From: Comamonas fluminis
GTDB taxonomy: Bacteria; Pseudomonadota; Gammaproteobacteria; Burkholderiales; Burkholderiaceae_C
DNA length: 64,000 nucleotides
Direction: 5' to 3'
Assembly: GCF_019186805.1 (NCBI RefSeq)
Contig: NZ_CP066783.1
Span: forward strand, 2,431,501 to 2,495,500
Part shown: positions 24,615 to 33,209 of the stretch, in pieces
Numbering within the stretch: the first letter of the stretch is position 1
Layout of the letters: each line of letters begins with the position of its first letter
Made by a program: the position numbers and the translations under genes
Notes under the pieces: generated by a model
The model's database searches: none
Told to the model about the DNA's origin: nothing
Seen by the model: only the letters and a program-made list of their open reading frames with translations

Positions 24615-24782
24615 CTTGGGAATATGGATTGACGCGGCGCCCACTGCAAAAACAGCATGTGCAAGGCACCCGCGGCTGACCTTTGAAATCAGCGGCTCCA
24701 TGAGCGCTGACTGGACATTGCCCGAAGATAACGAGACGACATTAAGTAACAGTTAAACCTGCATCACCCCCCTTTGCATTTG

Positions 24783-25895
24783 TCATCTGCGTACTGGCAG
24801 CACCGACATCAGCGCAATCATGGCTTCGGCATGGCTACGCGTCTGGGTTTTTTCGTAAATCGCCCTGAGCTGGCTGCGGATGGTCGTAATCGACACCCCC
24901 AGCAGGGCCGAGCATTCGTCCGCATTGCGGCCCTGCAGCATGGCCTGCGCAACCGTGGCCTCCGCCTTGCTCAGACCAAACGATTGCCGCAATTGCGCAA
25001 GCCCGGCCTGAGCAGCATCCGGGCGCGAGCGAACCGTGACCATCAGCACCGCGTTGTCGAACACCGATTGCAAAGCCGTTGCTGGAAGATAGGCGATATT
25101 GAGAAACAGCCGATGTGCACAGAGTTGATTGAGCCCCCTGAGCGCCACGCTCTCGGCCTGACGCAACTTGCCAACGCGCTGCAGCGCTGCCTGCAACTGA
25201 GCGTTTTCCTGGGCATCTACCGCCACGAGATGCCCACCCACCAATTTCAGCTCTGCCGAACTTTTAATCAGACTTTCCGCATATTCATTGGCATAGACAA
25301 TTTTGCGCTCTCTATTTAGCGCAAACAGCGCCAGCCCCATATTGGCGGCAAGCTCATTGCCAATAGCGGCATTACGGTGCAAATGCTTTGATTCATGCCA
25401 TAAAGAAATCGATCGTCCCAGGTGATGCAGGATGCTCTGGGCATTTTCCTTATCCGCAGAGGAATACTCTTTCCGTTCGCTGGAGCGAAGTAATCCCAGC
25501 AGCAATCCATTATTATCTGGCGTTGCAAACTTGACGCCCATCAAATATCGAATACCAGCGGGTATTTGAAAATCCTGAAAAAACTCGCTTCGAGAAACAT
25601 ATTGATCGCTGAGGTGCTCCTGGCAAAGCACCAGTTGCCCTGTGCCCGCAGCATCCACCAGCGCCCGGCGTGGGTCTATGGCGGCGTAGTACTGCTCATA
25701 GATGCCAATGAGGGCATCCAGATTCATGCCTGGCGTATAGCTGGAGAGCGCAGGCATGTTCCGGCTTTCATCCCAGGTGTACATATGAAAGCAATCGGCA
25801 CCCAGAGTCTGTATGGTGCGCTGGAATGTCTCAAGAAAAAATTCATGGCGCATGGCCGATTCATAAAGATCACCAATCCTATGATCCGAAGACAT
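24783..25895 (-). CDS. LuxR-type transcriptional regulator
   Basis: A 370-residue protein. The N-terminal ~300 residues look like GAF/PAS-type sensory modules (FALNRERKIVYANEYAESLI around residue 195 is PAS-like). The C-terminus is a LuxR HTH: FGLSKAEATVAQAMLQGRNADECSALLGVSITTIRSQLRAIYEKT. The ligand is unknown. It lies upstream of tsdBA in the same direction, with a 168-bp gap, so it may control thiosulfate oxidation, or the divergent lipoprotein gene. Confidence 0.8.
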   Translation of the reverse strand: MSSDHRIGDLYESAMRHEFFLETFQRTIQTLGADCFHMYTWDESRNMPALSSYTPGMNLDALIGIYEQYYAAIDPRRALVDAAGTGQLVLCQEHLSDQYVSRSEFFQDFQIPAGIRYLMGVKFATPDNNGLLLGLLRSSERKEYSSADKENAQSILHHLGRSISLWHESKHLHRNAAIGNELAANMGLALFALNRERKIVYANEYAESLIKSSAELKLVGGHLVAVDAQENAQLQAALQRVGKLRQAESVALRGLNQLCAHRLFLNIAYLPATALQSVFDNAVLMVTVRSRPDAAQAGLAQLRQSFGLSKAEATVAQAMLQGRNADECSALLGVSITTIRSQLRAIYEKTQTRSHAEAMIALMSVLPVRR

Positions 25896-26050
25896 TTTCT
25901 ATTCCCTCTGAACTTTTATTTCAAATAAACTAAAACTCAAAAAATAAATCTAGACAATTCATTTAAAACTTTTTTCATTCATTTGAATGATGAACCTTTT
26001 TAAGATTTTTTTCAAAAATAAAAGCTCAGAAACATTTTGACGAGGCACTC

Positions 26051-27700
26051 ATGAAATACACAACAATAGCCCTCGCCGCGACTGCTTGCATGCTCAGCGC
26101 ATGCGGAGGCGGCGGTGACAGCTCAACATCAAAGACCTCCGATCCTTCGTCGGGCTCAGCCAGCTCCACGCTCAGCGGCGTTGTGGCCACAGGTCTCCCG
26201 CTGGTAGGTGCCAAGGTCAATGTCACCTGCAAGGCTGGCAGCGCAAGCGCCACTACAACAGCCAGCGGCAGCTACTCGGTCGACGCGTCGAGCCTGACGC
26301 TGCCTTGCGTTCTGGCTGCCGTCAGCGCAGACGGCAAAGTGGAACTGCATTCCGTCGTACCCGGAAGCGGCGCTGCCGGCACCGCAGTCACGTCCAATAT
26401 TTCCCCGCTTACCGATTTGCTGCTGGCCCAGTACAGCGGCACGACGGCAGCGCAGTTCATTGCCAGCTTCTCGGCCAGCACTGTCATCAACAGCAGCGAT
26501 ATCAAGGCCGCCCAGGCGGCACTGGTTACCGTGCTCAAAGGCTCTGGCGTTGACACTTCCACCATTGACGATCTGATCGGCGGCAAACTTGATGCAGGCA
26601 GCCACCAAGGCTATGACGCGGTTCTGGATACGCTGCAAAGCGTGATAGCCGCCGCTAGCACCACACTCAGCGAAGTGGGTGGGGCCATTGCCAGCAATGC
26701 GGCCAACCCCACCACAGCATCGGGCACCATCACCACCGTGCTGGCCCCTGCAAGCACGGCCTGCTCCACGCTCAAGAGCGGCGCTCACCGCATCATTGAT
26801 CTGGCCAGCGGCACCATGACGCCGGTCACCATTGACGCTGTCAATCTCACTGCCAGCATGAATGGCAGCAGCTACAAGCTCAGCAAGAATGCGGCCTGCG
26901 ACTTCACCCTGGACGACAGCGCCGGCACACGCGTGCTGGTGGCGCGCTCAGGCATGGCCAGCTGGACCAGTGGGAGCGCCAGCAGCGGCAAGGCGGCAGT
27001 CTCCATTCCGGCGCAGACCATGGACCCAGCCGCCGTCAATGGCACCTACAACTACGCCCTGCTCAGCGGCCCGTATCAGAACGAATTTGGCACCCACACT
27101 TACGCCAAGGGGGTGACAACCGCTGCCACCAATTGCGAAACTGGCGTGAGCAGCTGCACAGTAGATACCAACAGTCCTTATGGCCATCTGGTGGCCCGCG
27201 AGGATGGCGGTGCAGACTGGGTAGATGACGGCTCCGACAACAGCGCGGGCTTTCTCGCCTATGGGTTTACCAATGCGCAGGGCCGCTCCATCTGGCTGGT
27301 CAGCGTCAAGGAAAGCGGTGGCGGAGTCGGCGTTTTCGCTAGTCAGGCCAATGCCACCATTCCCGCCATTGACAGCGTCAGCACCTATAACCAGTTCACC
27401 ATCGACAAGAGCACAGGGTTGAGCGCCGTGACACAGGAAAGCTGGAAAGCGGCTTCCGTGAGCGACAAGACCCTGACGCGCTTGTTCAGCTCGGACAGCC
27501 ATACCGACGAGCTGACCTTCAACACGCCATACCAGGGCCTGCGCCACCGCCTGATCAATGCCTGCAAGACATCAACAGGGGCCAGCATGAGCTGCATGGC
27601 CAGCCTGCAGATGCCTTTGAGCGGCATCACGTTCTCGTGGAGCGCCGATGCCAGCCGCCAGCGCACCACGGTTTCCGTGACTACGCCAGAAGGCAGCTGA
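26051..27700 (+). CDS. outer-membrane lipoprotein of unknown function
   Basis: A 549-residue protein with a lipoprotein signal (lipobox LSAC, Cys at about residue 18) followed by GGGGDSS. Next comes a carboxypeptidase-regulatory-like beta domain (TLSGVVATGLPLVGAKVNVTC), then a helical segment and a long Ser/Thr/Ala-rich C-terminal region. Proteins of this layout are common and uncharacterised in Comamonadaceae. An AT-rich 155-bp region separates it from the divergent LuxR gene. No partner is evident. Confidence 0.75.
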   Translation: MKYTTIALAATACMLSACGGGGDSSTSKTSDPSSGSASSTLSGVVATGLPLVGAKVNVTCKAGSASATTTASGSYSVDASSLTLPCVLAAVSADGKVELHSVVPGSGAAGTAVTSNISPLTDLLLAQYSGTTAAQFIASFSASTVINSSDIKAAQAALVTVLKGSGVDTSTIDDLIGGKLDAGSHQGYDAVLDTLQSVIAAASTTLSEVGGAIASNAANPTTASGTITTVLAPASTACSTLKSGAHRIIDLASGTMTPVTIDAVNLTASMNGSSYKLSKNAACDFTLDDSAGTRVLVARSGMASWTSGSASSGKAAVSIPAQTMDPAAVNGTYNYALLSGPYQNEFGTHTYAKGVTTAATNCETGVSSCTVDTNSPYGHLVAREDGGADWVDDGSDNSAGFLAYGFTNAQGRSIWLVSVKESGGGVGVFASQANATIPAIDSVSTYNQFTIDKSTGLSAVTQESWKAASVSDKTLTRLFSSDSHTDELTFNTPYQGLRHRLINACKTSTGASMSCMASLQMPLSGITFSWSADASRQRTTVSVTTPEGS

Positions 27701-27717
27701 ACGTTTTTCAACCCGCT

Positions 27718-29493
27718 TCAGGCCTCTGCGCAGCCCACCACGGGCAAGTAGAGGCGCACAACCAGACCGGTGCAGTCCTTCTCAGGCTGCTCCGGTTTTT
27801 CCTGCGTCTGGGCAAGCCAGTCCTTGCGCGGCATCAGTTGCAAGGCACCGCCGCAGCACTGCGCAATGCGCTGCACAATGGCCAGCCCCAGGCCGCTGCC
27901 GTGGGACTGATGTGTCTTGCGCCAAAAGCGCTGCGTGGCAGCCGCACAGTCCTCCGCACTCAGGCCCGGCCCATGGTCCAGCACCAGCAACTCCACATAA
28001 CCGTGGGGCGCCGCAGGCTGCACTAAGGCCGATGGAAGCTGCATCACATGGCGCAGCCCCAGCAGCACGGGGTTCGCTGCCGCGTCTTGCCCCGCCAAAG
28101 TGCCATAGCGCAGCGCGTTTTCAATCAGGTTGCGCACTGCCGACACCAGCAATGGCTGCGGAACCCGCACGCGCAGATCTTCCAGCCGTGCATCCCCCTG
28201 GCGCTGCCCCGGCAACCAGGCCAGGCGCTGCAGGCCCGAAGGGATAGCGGCGGCAGCCAGCTCCCAGGCTTTTTCCACAGACTCCAGTGCGCATGCAGGC
28301 TCTGTGCCACACACTGCGGCCTTCGATGCCGCGCCGGATTCATCCACGGGCTGACAATCCAGCCGCGCCAGCAGCAGCAACTGCTCCAGCGTGTGCTGCA
28401 GGTGGTCCACGCCCTCTCCCGCGTGCAGCAAGGCCTCATTGGCCATCTGCCACTGCGGTGTCTGTGCCACCGGGTGCCATTGCCGCTCGCTGCCCGGCTG
28501 CTGCGACTCGCTGCGCACCATCTGCAACTGCCCCGCACTGTTCACCGCCATCTGCGCCACCTGTACATGGGTCTTGACCGCTGTCAGCGGTGTGCGCAGT
28601 TCATGGGCTGCATCATCACTCCAGCGACGTTCGCGCTCAATGGCGTTATGAACGCGCTGCAGCATGTCATTGATGGTCTGCACCAGTGGCGAAAGCTCTC
28701 TGACCTGCTGGCCCTGAGTGACTGGCGAATCATCACCAGGCGGCCTCTGGCCTAGCTCCTGGCGCAGCGATTCCAGCGGTTTCAAGCCTCTGCTCACCCC
28801 CCACCACATCAGCACCATGCTGACCAGCAGCGCCAGCACAAAGGGCAAGATGATGGTGTAGGCAAACCCATGCACCAGACCTTCGCGCACATCAATGCGG
28901 TCAGCAGTTGCAATGCGCACGCCGTGCTCTTCCAGCACATAGGTGCGCCACGGCCGCCCACCCTTGGTAATGGTGGAAAAACCCAGCGGCAAAGGCGCCT
29001 GAAAGCTGGGCGCACCGGCGGTACGCGCCAGCACCTTGGAGTCGTCCGCCTCGTCTCCGCCGCCAGCGCCGGAATCAGCGCCCTGCTCTGCAGGTTTGGC
29101 GGCTTTACCTGTGCGCGGTGCATGCAGGGGAGATGCAGGAATCAGTGCGGAATGGTTATCTCCAGACCTGGCCCCCGAGGCATCGCTCTCGGGTGCAGCG
29201 CTCTGCACCGGAGCAGTCTGCACCTCGCTGCGCAGCATGCTGACTTCACAGGCCACGCCATCGCGTGCCACCACGTTCAGCATGGGCCCCCAGTCCTTGG
29301 GTGTGGCGTTTTCCGGCTTGAACTGGTGAACAATGCCCGCCACCATGCGTGCCGACGCAATCAGGCGGTCATCGAGTACCGAGCGCAGCTCATGGCGCAT
29401 GCCTGCAAACATCCAGGCCGCCACACCGCCCCACAGAGTGCACAGAGCCAGACACAGCCAGACCAGCAGCCTTACCCGCAGACTGCGCATCAC
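27718..29493 (-). CDS. sensor histidine kinase, QseC-like
   Basis: A 591-residue protein: N-terminal transmembrane helix (about residues 7-29), a large periplasmic sensor with a low-complexity insert (about 95-155), second helix (about 215-235), HAMP, phosphoacceptor H-box DAAHELRTPLTAVKTH (about 293), N-box NLIENALRYG (about 460), then DHGPGLS and GSGLGLAIVQRIA. All key catalytic residues are present. The start overlaps the regulator stop by 4 bp, so the two are one operon. The stimulus is unknown. Confidence 0.88.
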   Translation of the reverse strand: MMRSLRVRLLVWLCLALCTLWGGVAAWMFAGMRHELRSVLDDRLIASARMVAGIVHQFKPENATPKDWGPMLNVVARDGVACEVSMLRSEVQTAPVQSAAPESDASGARSGDNHSALIPASPLHAPRTGKAAKPAEQGADSGAGGGDEADDSKVLARTAGAPSFQAPLPLGFSTITKGGRPWRTYVLEEHGVRIATADRIDVREGLVHGFAYTIILPFVLALLVSMVLMWWGVSRGLKPLESLRQELGQRPPGDDSPVTQGQQVRELSPLVQTINDMLQRVHNAIERERRWSDDAAHELRTPLTAVKTHVQVAQMAVNSAGQLQMVRSESQQPGSERQWHPVAQTPQWQMANEALLHAGEGVDHLQHTLEQLLLLARLDCQPVDESGAASKAAVCGTEPACALESVEKAWELAAAAIPSGLQRLAWLPGQRQGDARLEDLRVRVPQPLLVSAVRNLIENALRYGTLAGQDAAANPVLLGLRHVMQLPSALVQPAAPHGYVELLVLDHGPGLSAEDCAAATQRFWRKTHQSHGSGLGLAIVQRIAQCCGGALQLMPRKDWLAQTQEKPEQPEKDCTGLVVRLYLPVVGCAEA

Positions 29494-30155
29494 TGGGCTT
29501 CCTGATCCTGGCTGCGCCCCAGACGAAAGCCCACGCCGCGCACCGTCTCGACAATATCGGTGCCCAGCTTGCGGCGCAGATGGTGGACATGCACGTTCAC
29601 GGCATTGCTTTCCACATCCTGGCTATAGCCATAAAGACTGTCTCGCAGCTGCTCCATATTGAGCACACGCCCTGGCGACTGCAGCAAAGCCCGCAGCAGT
29701 GCCCATTCGCGGCGCGACAGATCGACCAGCCGCGCATCCCGCAGGGCACGGCCTGCCGCCAGATCCACCCGCACATCGCCCAGCACAATCCAGTCCACCG
29801 ACCGGCCCGCCGCGCGGCGCAGCAAGGCATGCAGGCGCGCTGCCAGCTCATGCAGATCAAAGGGTTTGACCAGCCCGGTCTGCAGACCTTCAATGCGCTG
29901 GCCCACGGCATCACGGGCTGTCAGCACCAGCACCGGCACCTCCACACCCTGCTTGCGCCAGCGCGCCAGCAGGTGCAGGCCGTCCTCATCGGGCAAACCC
30001 AGATCCAGCACACAGACGTCGAAGTGCGAAGACTTGATGGCAGCATCGGCCTGCGCGGCGCAACCCACCACATCCACACCGAAGCCCTGCAGTTGCAGGC
30101 CCGCCTTGACCCCGCTGGCCACCAAAGCGTTATCTTCTACCAACAGCACGTGCAT
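29490..30155 (-). CDS. OmpR/PhoB-type response regulator with shortened receiver loop
   Basis: A 221-residue protein: receiver domain with acidic pocket (VEDN), phosphoacceptor Asp in VLDLGLPDEDG (Asp about residue 51), Thr in VLTARD, and Lys in LVKPFD; then a winged-helix domain (LSRREWALLRALLQSPGRVLNMEQL, VNVHVHHLRRKLG, IETVRGVGFRL-like end). Relatives read GLDAGADDYLVKPFDL; here it is GLQTGLVKPFDL, so the four residues ADDY are missing in frame. The rest is QseB/PmrA-like. The gene precedes its kinase. Confidence 0.85.
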   Translation of the reverse strand: MHVLLVEDNALVASGVKAGLQLQGFGVDVVGCAAQADAAIKSSHFDVCVLDLGLPDEDGLHLLARWRKQGVEVPVLVLTARDAVGQRIEGLQTGLVKPFDLHELAARLHALLRRAAGRSVDWIVLGDVRVDLAAGRALRDARLVDLSRREWALLRALLQSPGRVLNMEQLRDSLYGYSQDVESNAVNVHVHHLRRKLGTDIVETVRGVGFRLGRSQDQEAQ

Positions 30156-30338
30156 TGTTTAACCCCTGAACTTGTGCTCACACCGGCGCTGATGCCGCGT
30201 ACAAGCCACTGTTCCATTTCCTGTTCGAAAAACGGGCAGCATGGCAGATTTATGTTTTTGCAGCGTTAACTCGCACTTAATCCCTTGCACTCAAGATTGC
30301 CGAGTCATTTCACAGGTTCAGCTCCCATCCCCTCATCC

Positions 30339-31838
30339 ATGCCTTTCATGCGCCCCTCGCGGCTTGCCGCCTGTGCCCTCCTGTCCGCCGCGCTGCTGGG
30401 CCTGGGTGCTGCGGCGCAAACCTTGCAAGTGCCGGGTCTGGTTTCCAGCAAGACTGCGCAAGCGGCCAGCAGCGCGCAGGATGTTTTGAGCGCAGATCAG
30501 GCCTTCGCCCTTATTGAACCAGCGCCAGGCGCTATCAAAAATGAGAATGACCAGCAGCATTTGCAGCTGCAGTGGCGCATTGCGCAAGGCTATTACCTCT
30601 ACCGCGACCAGATCAAGCTCACCGATGCGCAGGGCCAGCCGCTGCCATTGAACATTCCCCCGGGCGAAACCCTGAGCGACGCATTTTTTGGCACTGTGCA
30701 GGTGTTTCATGATGCGCTGAATGTGGGCGCCCCGCTGCCACAGCGCGCCGGGCAATGGCCGCTGCAGCTGCAATGGCAGGGCTGCGCCCATGCTGGCGTG
30801 TGCTACCCGCCACAGCGGCAAAGCATTGCTGCGCAGCAACTGGGCCTGGCAACGAATTCCACGGCAACCACTGCAATCACGGCAAGCACCGCAAGCACTG
30901 CAGGCACGCCGCCAGTCGCCCCGCCATCGCCGCCTTCGCCACCCTCGCTCCTGCAATCCCTGGCGCTGCCCGCCAGCGTTCTGATCGGGCCACTGGCCTT
31001 GCCCACCATGGCTGTGGCCGCATTTCTGGCACTGTTTCTGAGCCAGTGGTGGGCCAGACGCCAGCAGCAGCGCCACGCACAGCCCGTGGAATCGCTGCTG
31101 ATGCACGCCACGGTGCTAGGTTTGCTGGCAGCGCGCCTGGCCTATATCGCTCAATGGTGGCGGGAATACCTGCTGCCCGTGGCCCAGTCGCCCGCCCATG
31201 CTCTGGCGCTGATCGACATCCGTGACGGCGGCTGGAACCTCTGGGCGGGGCTTGTCGCCGCCCTGGCCTGGGTTATATGGCGCGCCCGCCACAACGCGGT
31301 GCTGCGCCGCAGCACGCTGCAGGCACTGGCGGCAGGCGCTTTCATTGTGATAGCTGCACACGCACTGCGGTATTGGGTTGAAGCGGAAAAACCTTCACTC
31401 CCCGCAATCAGCTTTGTCAATGCAGCCGCTGCATCCGTGGACCTGCGCAGCTACCAGGGCCAGCCTGTGGTCATCAACCTCTGGGCCACCTGGTGCCCAC
31501 CTTGCCGCCGTGAAATGCCGGTGCTGGCGCAAGCCCAGAAAGAGCACCCCGATATTCGCTTTGTCTGGGTCAACCAAGGGGAAAACGCGCAGACCGTTGT
31601 GCGCTATCTGCAGACCATGGCCCTGCCACCGGCGCAGGTGCTGCTGGACCCCGACCAACGCGCCAGCGCGCACTGGCAGCAGCGTGGCCTGCCGTCCACC
31701 TATTTCTATGACGCGCAAGGCGAGCTGCGCGGCACGCGCATGGGAGAGCTTTCCCGCGCCAGCCTGGCCGAGCAACTGGCCCGCATTGCCACTGCCAGGC
31801 CGGCATCCACAGACAACAACCAGAAAGGCCCCCAATGA
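30339..31838 (+). CDS. DsbD-alpha / Lgt-like membrane / TlpA thioredoxin fusion
   Basis: ATG at 30339 gives a signal peptide (RLAACALLSAALLGLGAAAQ) and 499 residues. An N-terminal domain (about 40-170) resembles DsbD-alpha, with QGYYLYRDQIKL and a GCAHAGVCYPP Cys pair. A Ser/Thr/Pro linker follows, then four hydrophobic segments (about 210-345) containing LAARLAYIAQWW and RDGGWNLWAGLVAAL, reminiscent of prolipoprotein diacylglyceryl transferase. A TlpA-like thioredoxin domain with WCPPC (about 388-392) ends the protein. Likely role: carrying reductant across the membrane to periplasmic DsbG, whose gene overlaps by ATGA. The central DsbD-beta (CcdA) domain is replaced. Confidence 0.75.
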   Translation: MPFMRPSRLAACALLSAALLGLGAAAQTLQVPGLVSSKTAQAASSAQDVLSADQAFALIEPAPGAIKNENDQQHLQLQWRIAQGYYLYRDQIKLTDAQGQPLPLNIPPGETLSDAFFGTVQVFHDALNVGAPLPQRAGQWPLQLQWQGCAHAGVCYPPQRQSIAAQQLGLATNSTATTAITASTASTAGTPPVAPPSPPSPPSLLQSLALPASVLIGPLALPTMAVAAFLALFLSQWWARRQQQRHAQPVESLLMHATVLGLLAARLAYIAQWWREYLLPVAQSPAHALALIDIRDGGWNLWAGLVAALAWVIWRARHNAVLRRSTLQALAAGAFIVIAAHALRYWVEAEKPSLPAISFVNAAAASVDLRSYQGQPVVINLWATWCPPCRREMPVLAQAQKEHPDIRFVWVNQGENAQTVVRYLQTMALPPAQVLLDPDQRASAHWQQRGLPSTYFYDAQGELRGTRMGELSRASLAEQLARIATARPASTDNNQKGPQ

Positions 31839-32683
31839 CCCGCATGCCAGCGCTGCTGCGCCCAACAGCCCGAAAACGATGGGCCTTGCTGGCTACGGCC
31901 TCCATCGCGCTGCTTGCCGGGGCCACTTTTACCGCAGCCACGCTGTCGTGGGCGGCATCCGGCGATCTGCCGTCCGACAAATTTCTGGCCGAGCAAGGCC
32001 TGACCGTGGTGGGCCCCATGCCAGCCGAAGGCGGGCTCAAGGCCTGGGCCGCCTACCGCGACCAGCAGCCCATTCCCATCTACCGCCTGCCAGACGGCAA
32101 GCACTGGGTGATTGGCACCGTGATTGATGCGCAGGGCAAGGACGTGAACGCCAAGGCGCTGCAGACTGCCGTGCAAAAGCCCATGGGCCAGCAGGCCTGG
32201 GCCGATCTGGAACGCACGCACTGGATAGGTGACGGCAAGCCCGATGCGCCGCTGATTGCCTATGTCTTTACCGACCCCAACTGCCCCTACTGCAACCGAC
32301 TGTGGCGCGAAGCGCGCCCCATGGTGCAGTCTGGCCAGCTACAGCTGCGCCATATTCTGGTAGCCGTGCTACGCCCCAGCAGCGAGGGCAAGGCAGCTGC
32401 CATTTTGCAGTCTGCATCGCCTGAACAAGCACTGGCCAGCCATGCGCAGGCCTATGCCAGCGCCCATGGAAAAAACCCCGACACTCTGGGCATTGCCGCA
32501 CTGCCGCGTATTCCACTCTCAGCCCGCGATGCACTGGCCAACAATGTCTCGCTGATGACTGCCATGGGCCTGCGTGCCACGCCCGCCACCGTCTGGAAAA
32601 ACGCGCAGGGCACGGTACAAATCCGCACCGGCATGCCTCCGGGCCTGCTTGATGAGGTGATGGGCAAGACGGCTGCCAAATAG
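31835..32683 (+). CDS. dsbG: thiol:disulfide interchange protein DsbG
   Basis: A 282-residue periplasmic protein with a signal/anchor helix (WALLATASIALLAGATFTAA), an N-terminal dimerisation domain and a thioredoxin domain with FTDPNCPYCNRLW (CPYC, about residues 150-153) and the cis-Pro loop ATPATVW. CPYC and length suit DsbG, which protects single cysteines from oxidation and isomerises disulfides. It must be kept reduced, fitting the overlapping upstream TlpA fusion. Confidence 0.85.
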   Translation: MTRMPALLRPTARKRWALLATASIALLAGATFTAATLSWAASGDLPSDKFLAEQGLTVVGPMPAEGGLKAWAAYRDQQPIPIYRLPDGKHWVIGTVIDAQGKDVNAKALQTAVQKPMGQQAWADLERTHWIGDGKPDAPLIAYVFTDPNCPYCNRLWREARPMVQSGQLQLRHILVAVLRPSSEGKAAAILQSASPEQALASHAQAYASAHGKNPDTLGIAALPRIPLSARDALANNVSLMTAMGLRATPATVWKNAQGTVQIRTGMPPGLLDEVMGKTAAK

Positions 32684-32734
32684 TCATGCAGCAGCTGCTG
32701 ATGTCATTGCGGTTAAACAGGCCTGAAGCCCATG

Positions 32735-32760
32735 CTGATAAAGCGCATGCAGCTATAGTC
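32735..32760 (+). repeat. dispersed GCGCT..GCAGCTAT repeat, copy C
   Basis: GATAAAGCGCATGCAGCTAT in the gap between dsbG and the next gene matches the family core. Confidence 0.45.
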
Positions 32761-32787
32761 TGCGTAGCAAACTAACGGATTTTCACC

Positions 32788-33138
32788 ATGACCCAAGCTG
32801 ACTGGACTCAACGGCTGCCCGCCCTCCAACCCGCCTCGCGTATCGTGCTGCACGCACCCAGCGCGCAAGCGCTGGCCCGCGCCCGGGGCAACTTCAAGAA
32901 TCTCAGCGCCGCCCAGCCCGATGCGCAGATCTGGATCGTCGTCAACGCCCAGGCCGTGCAGGCTGTGCTCGATGCCCCAGAGGACATGGGCCCGGCACTC
33001 AGCCAGGTGCTGCTGTGCCCCAACACCCTCAAAAACAACCAGCTCACCGCGCCCGCCCATATTCAGGTGCTGCCCATGGGCGCCGTGGAAGCCATTGCCC
33101 GCATGCAGCAAGATGGCTGGGTTTATATCCGCAGCTAA
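32788..33138 (+). CDS. DsrE-like small protein
   Basis: A 116-residue soluble protein. Alternating hydrophobic strands (SRIVLHAPS, QIWIVVNAQAVQAVL, HIQVLPMGAVEAIARMQQDGWVYIR) suggest a DsrE/F-type alpha/beta fold, and the LCPNTLKNNQL segment places a Cys where DsrE proteins keep one. The family is associated with sulfur relay, but the substrate here is unknown. Its neighbours are the redox genes upstream. Confidence 0.6.
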   Translation: MTQADWTQRLPALQPASRIVLHAPSAQALARARGNFKNLSAAQPDAQIWIVVNAQAVQAVLDAPEDMGPALSQVLLCPNTLKNNQLTAPAHIQVLPMGAVEAIARMQQDGWVYIRS

Positions 33139-33209
33139 TCAGCCCGAAATCAAGCTCGCAATCAAGCTCACATCAGGCCCGCATGCAGGGCAAGCCAAGG
33201 GCCACGGCC

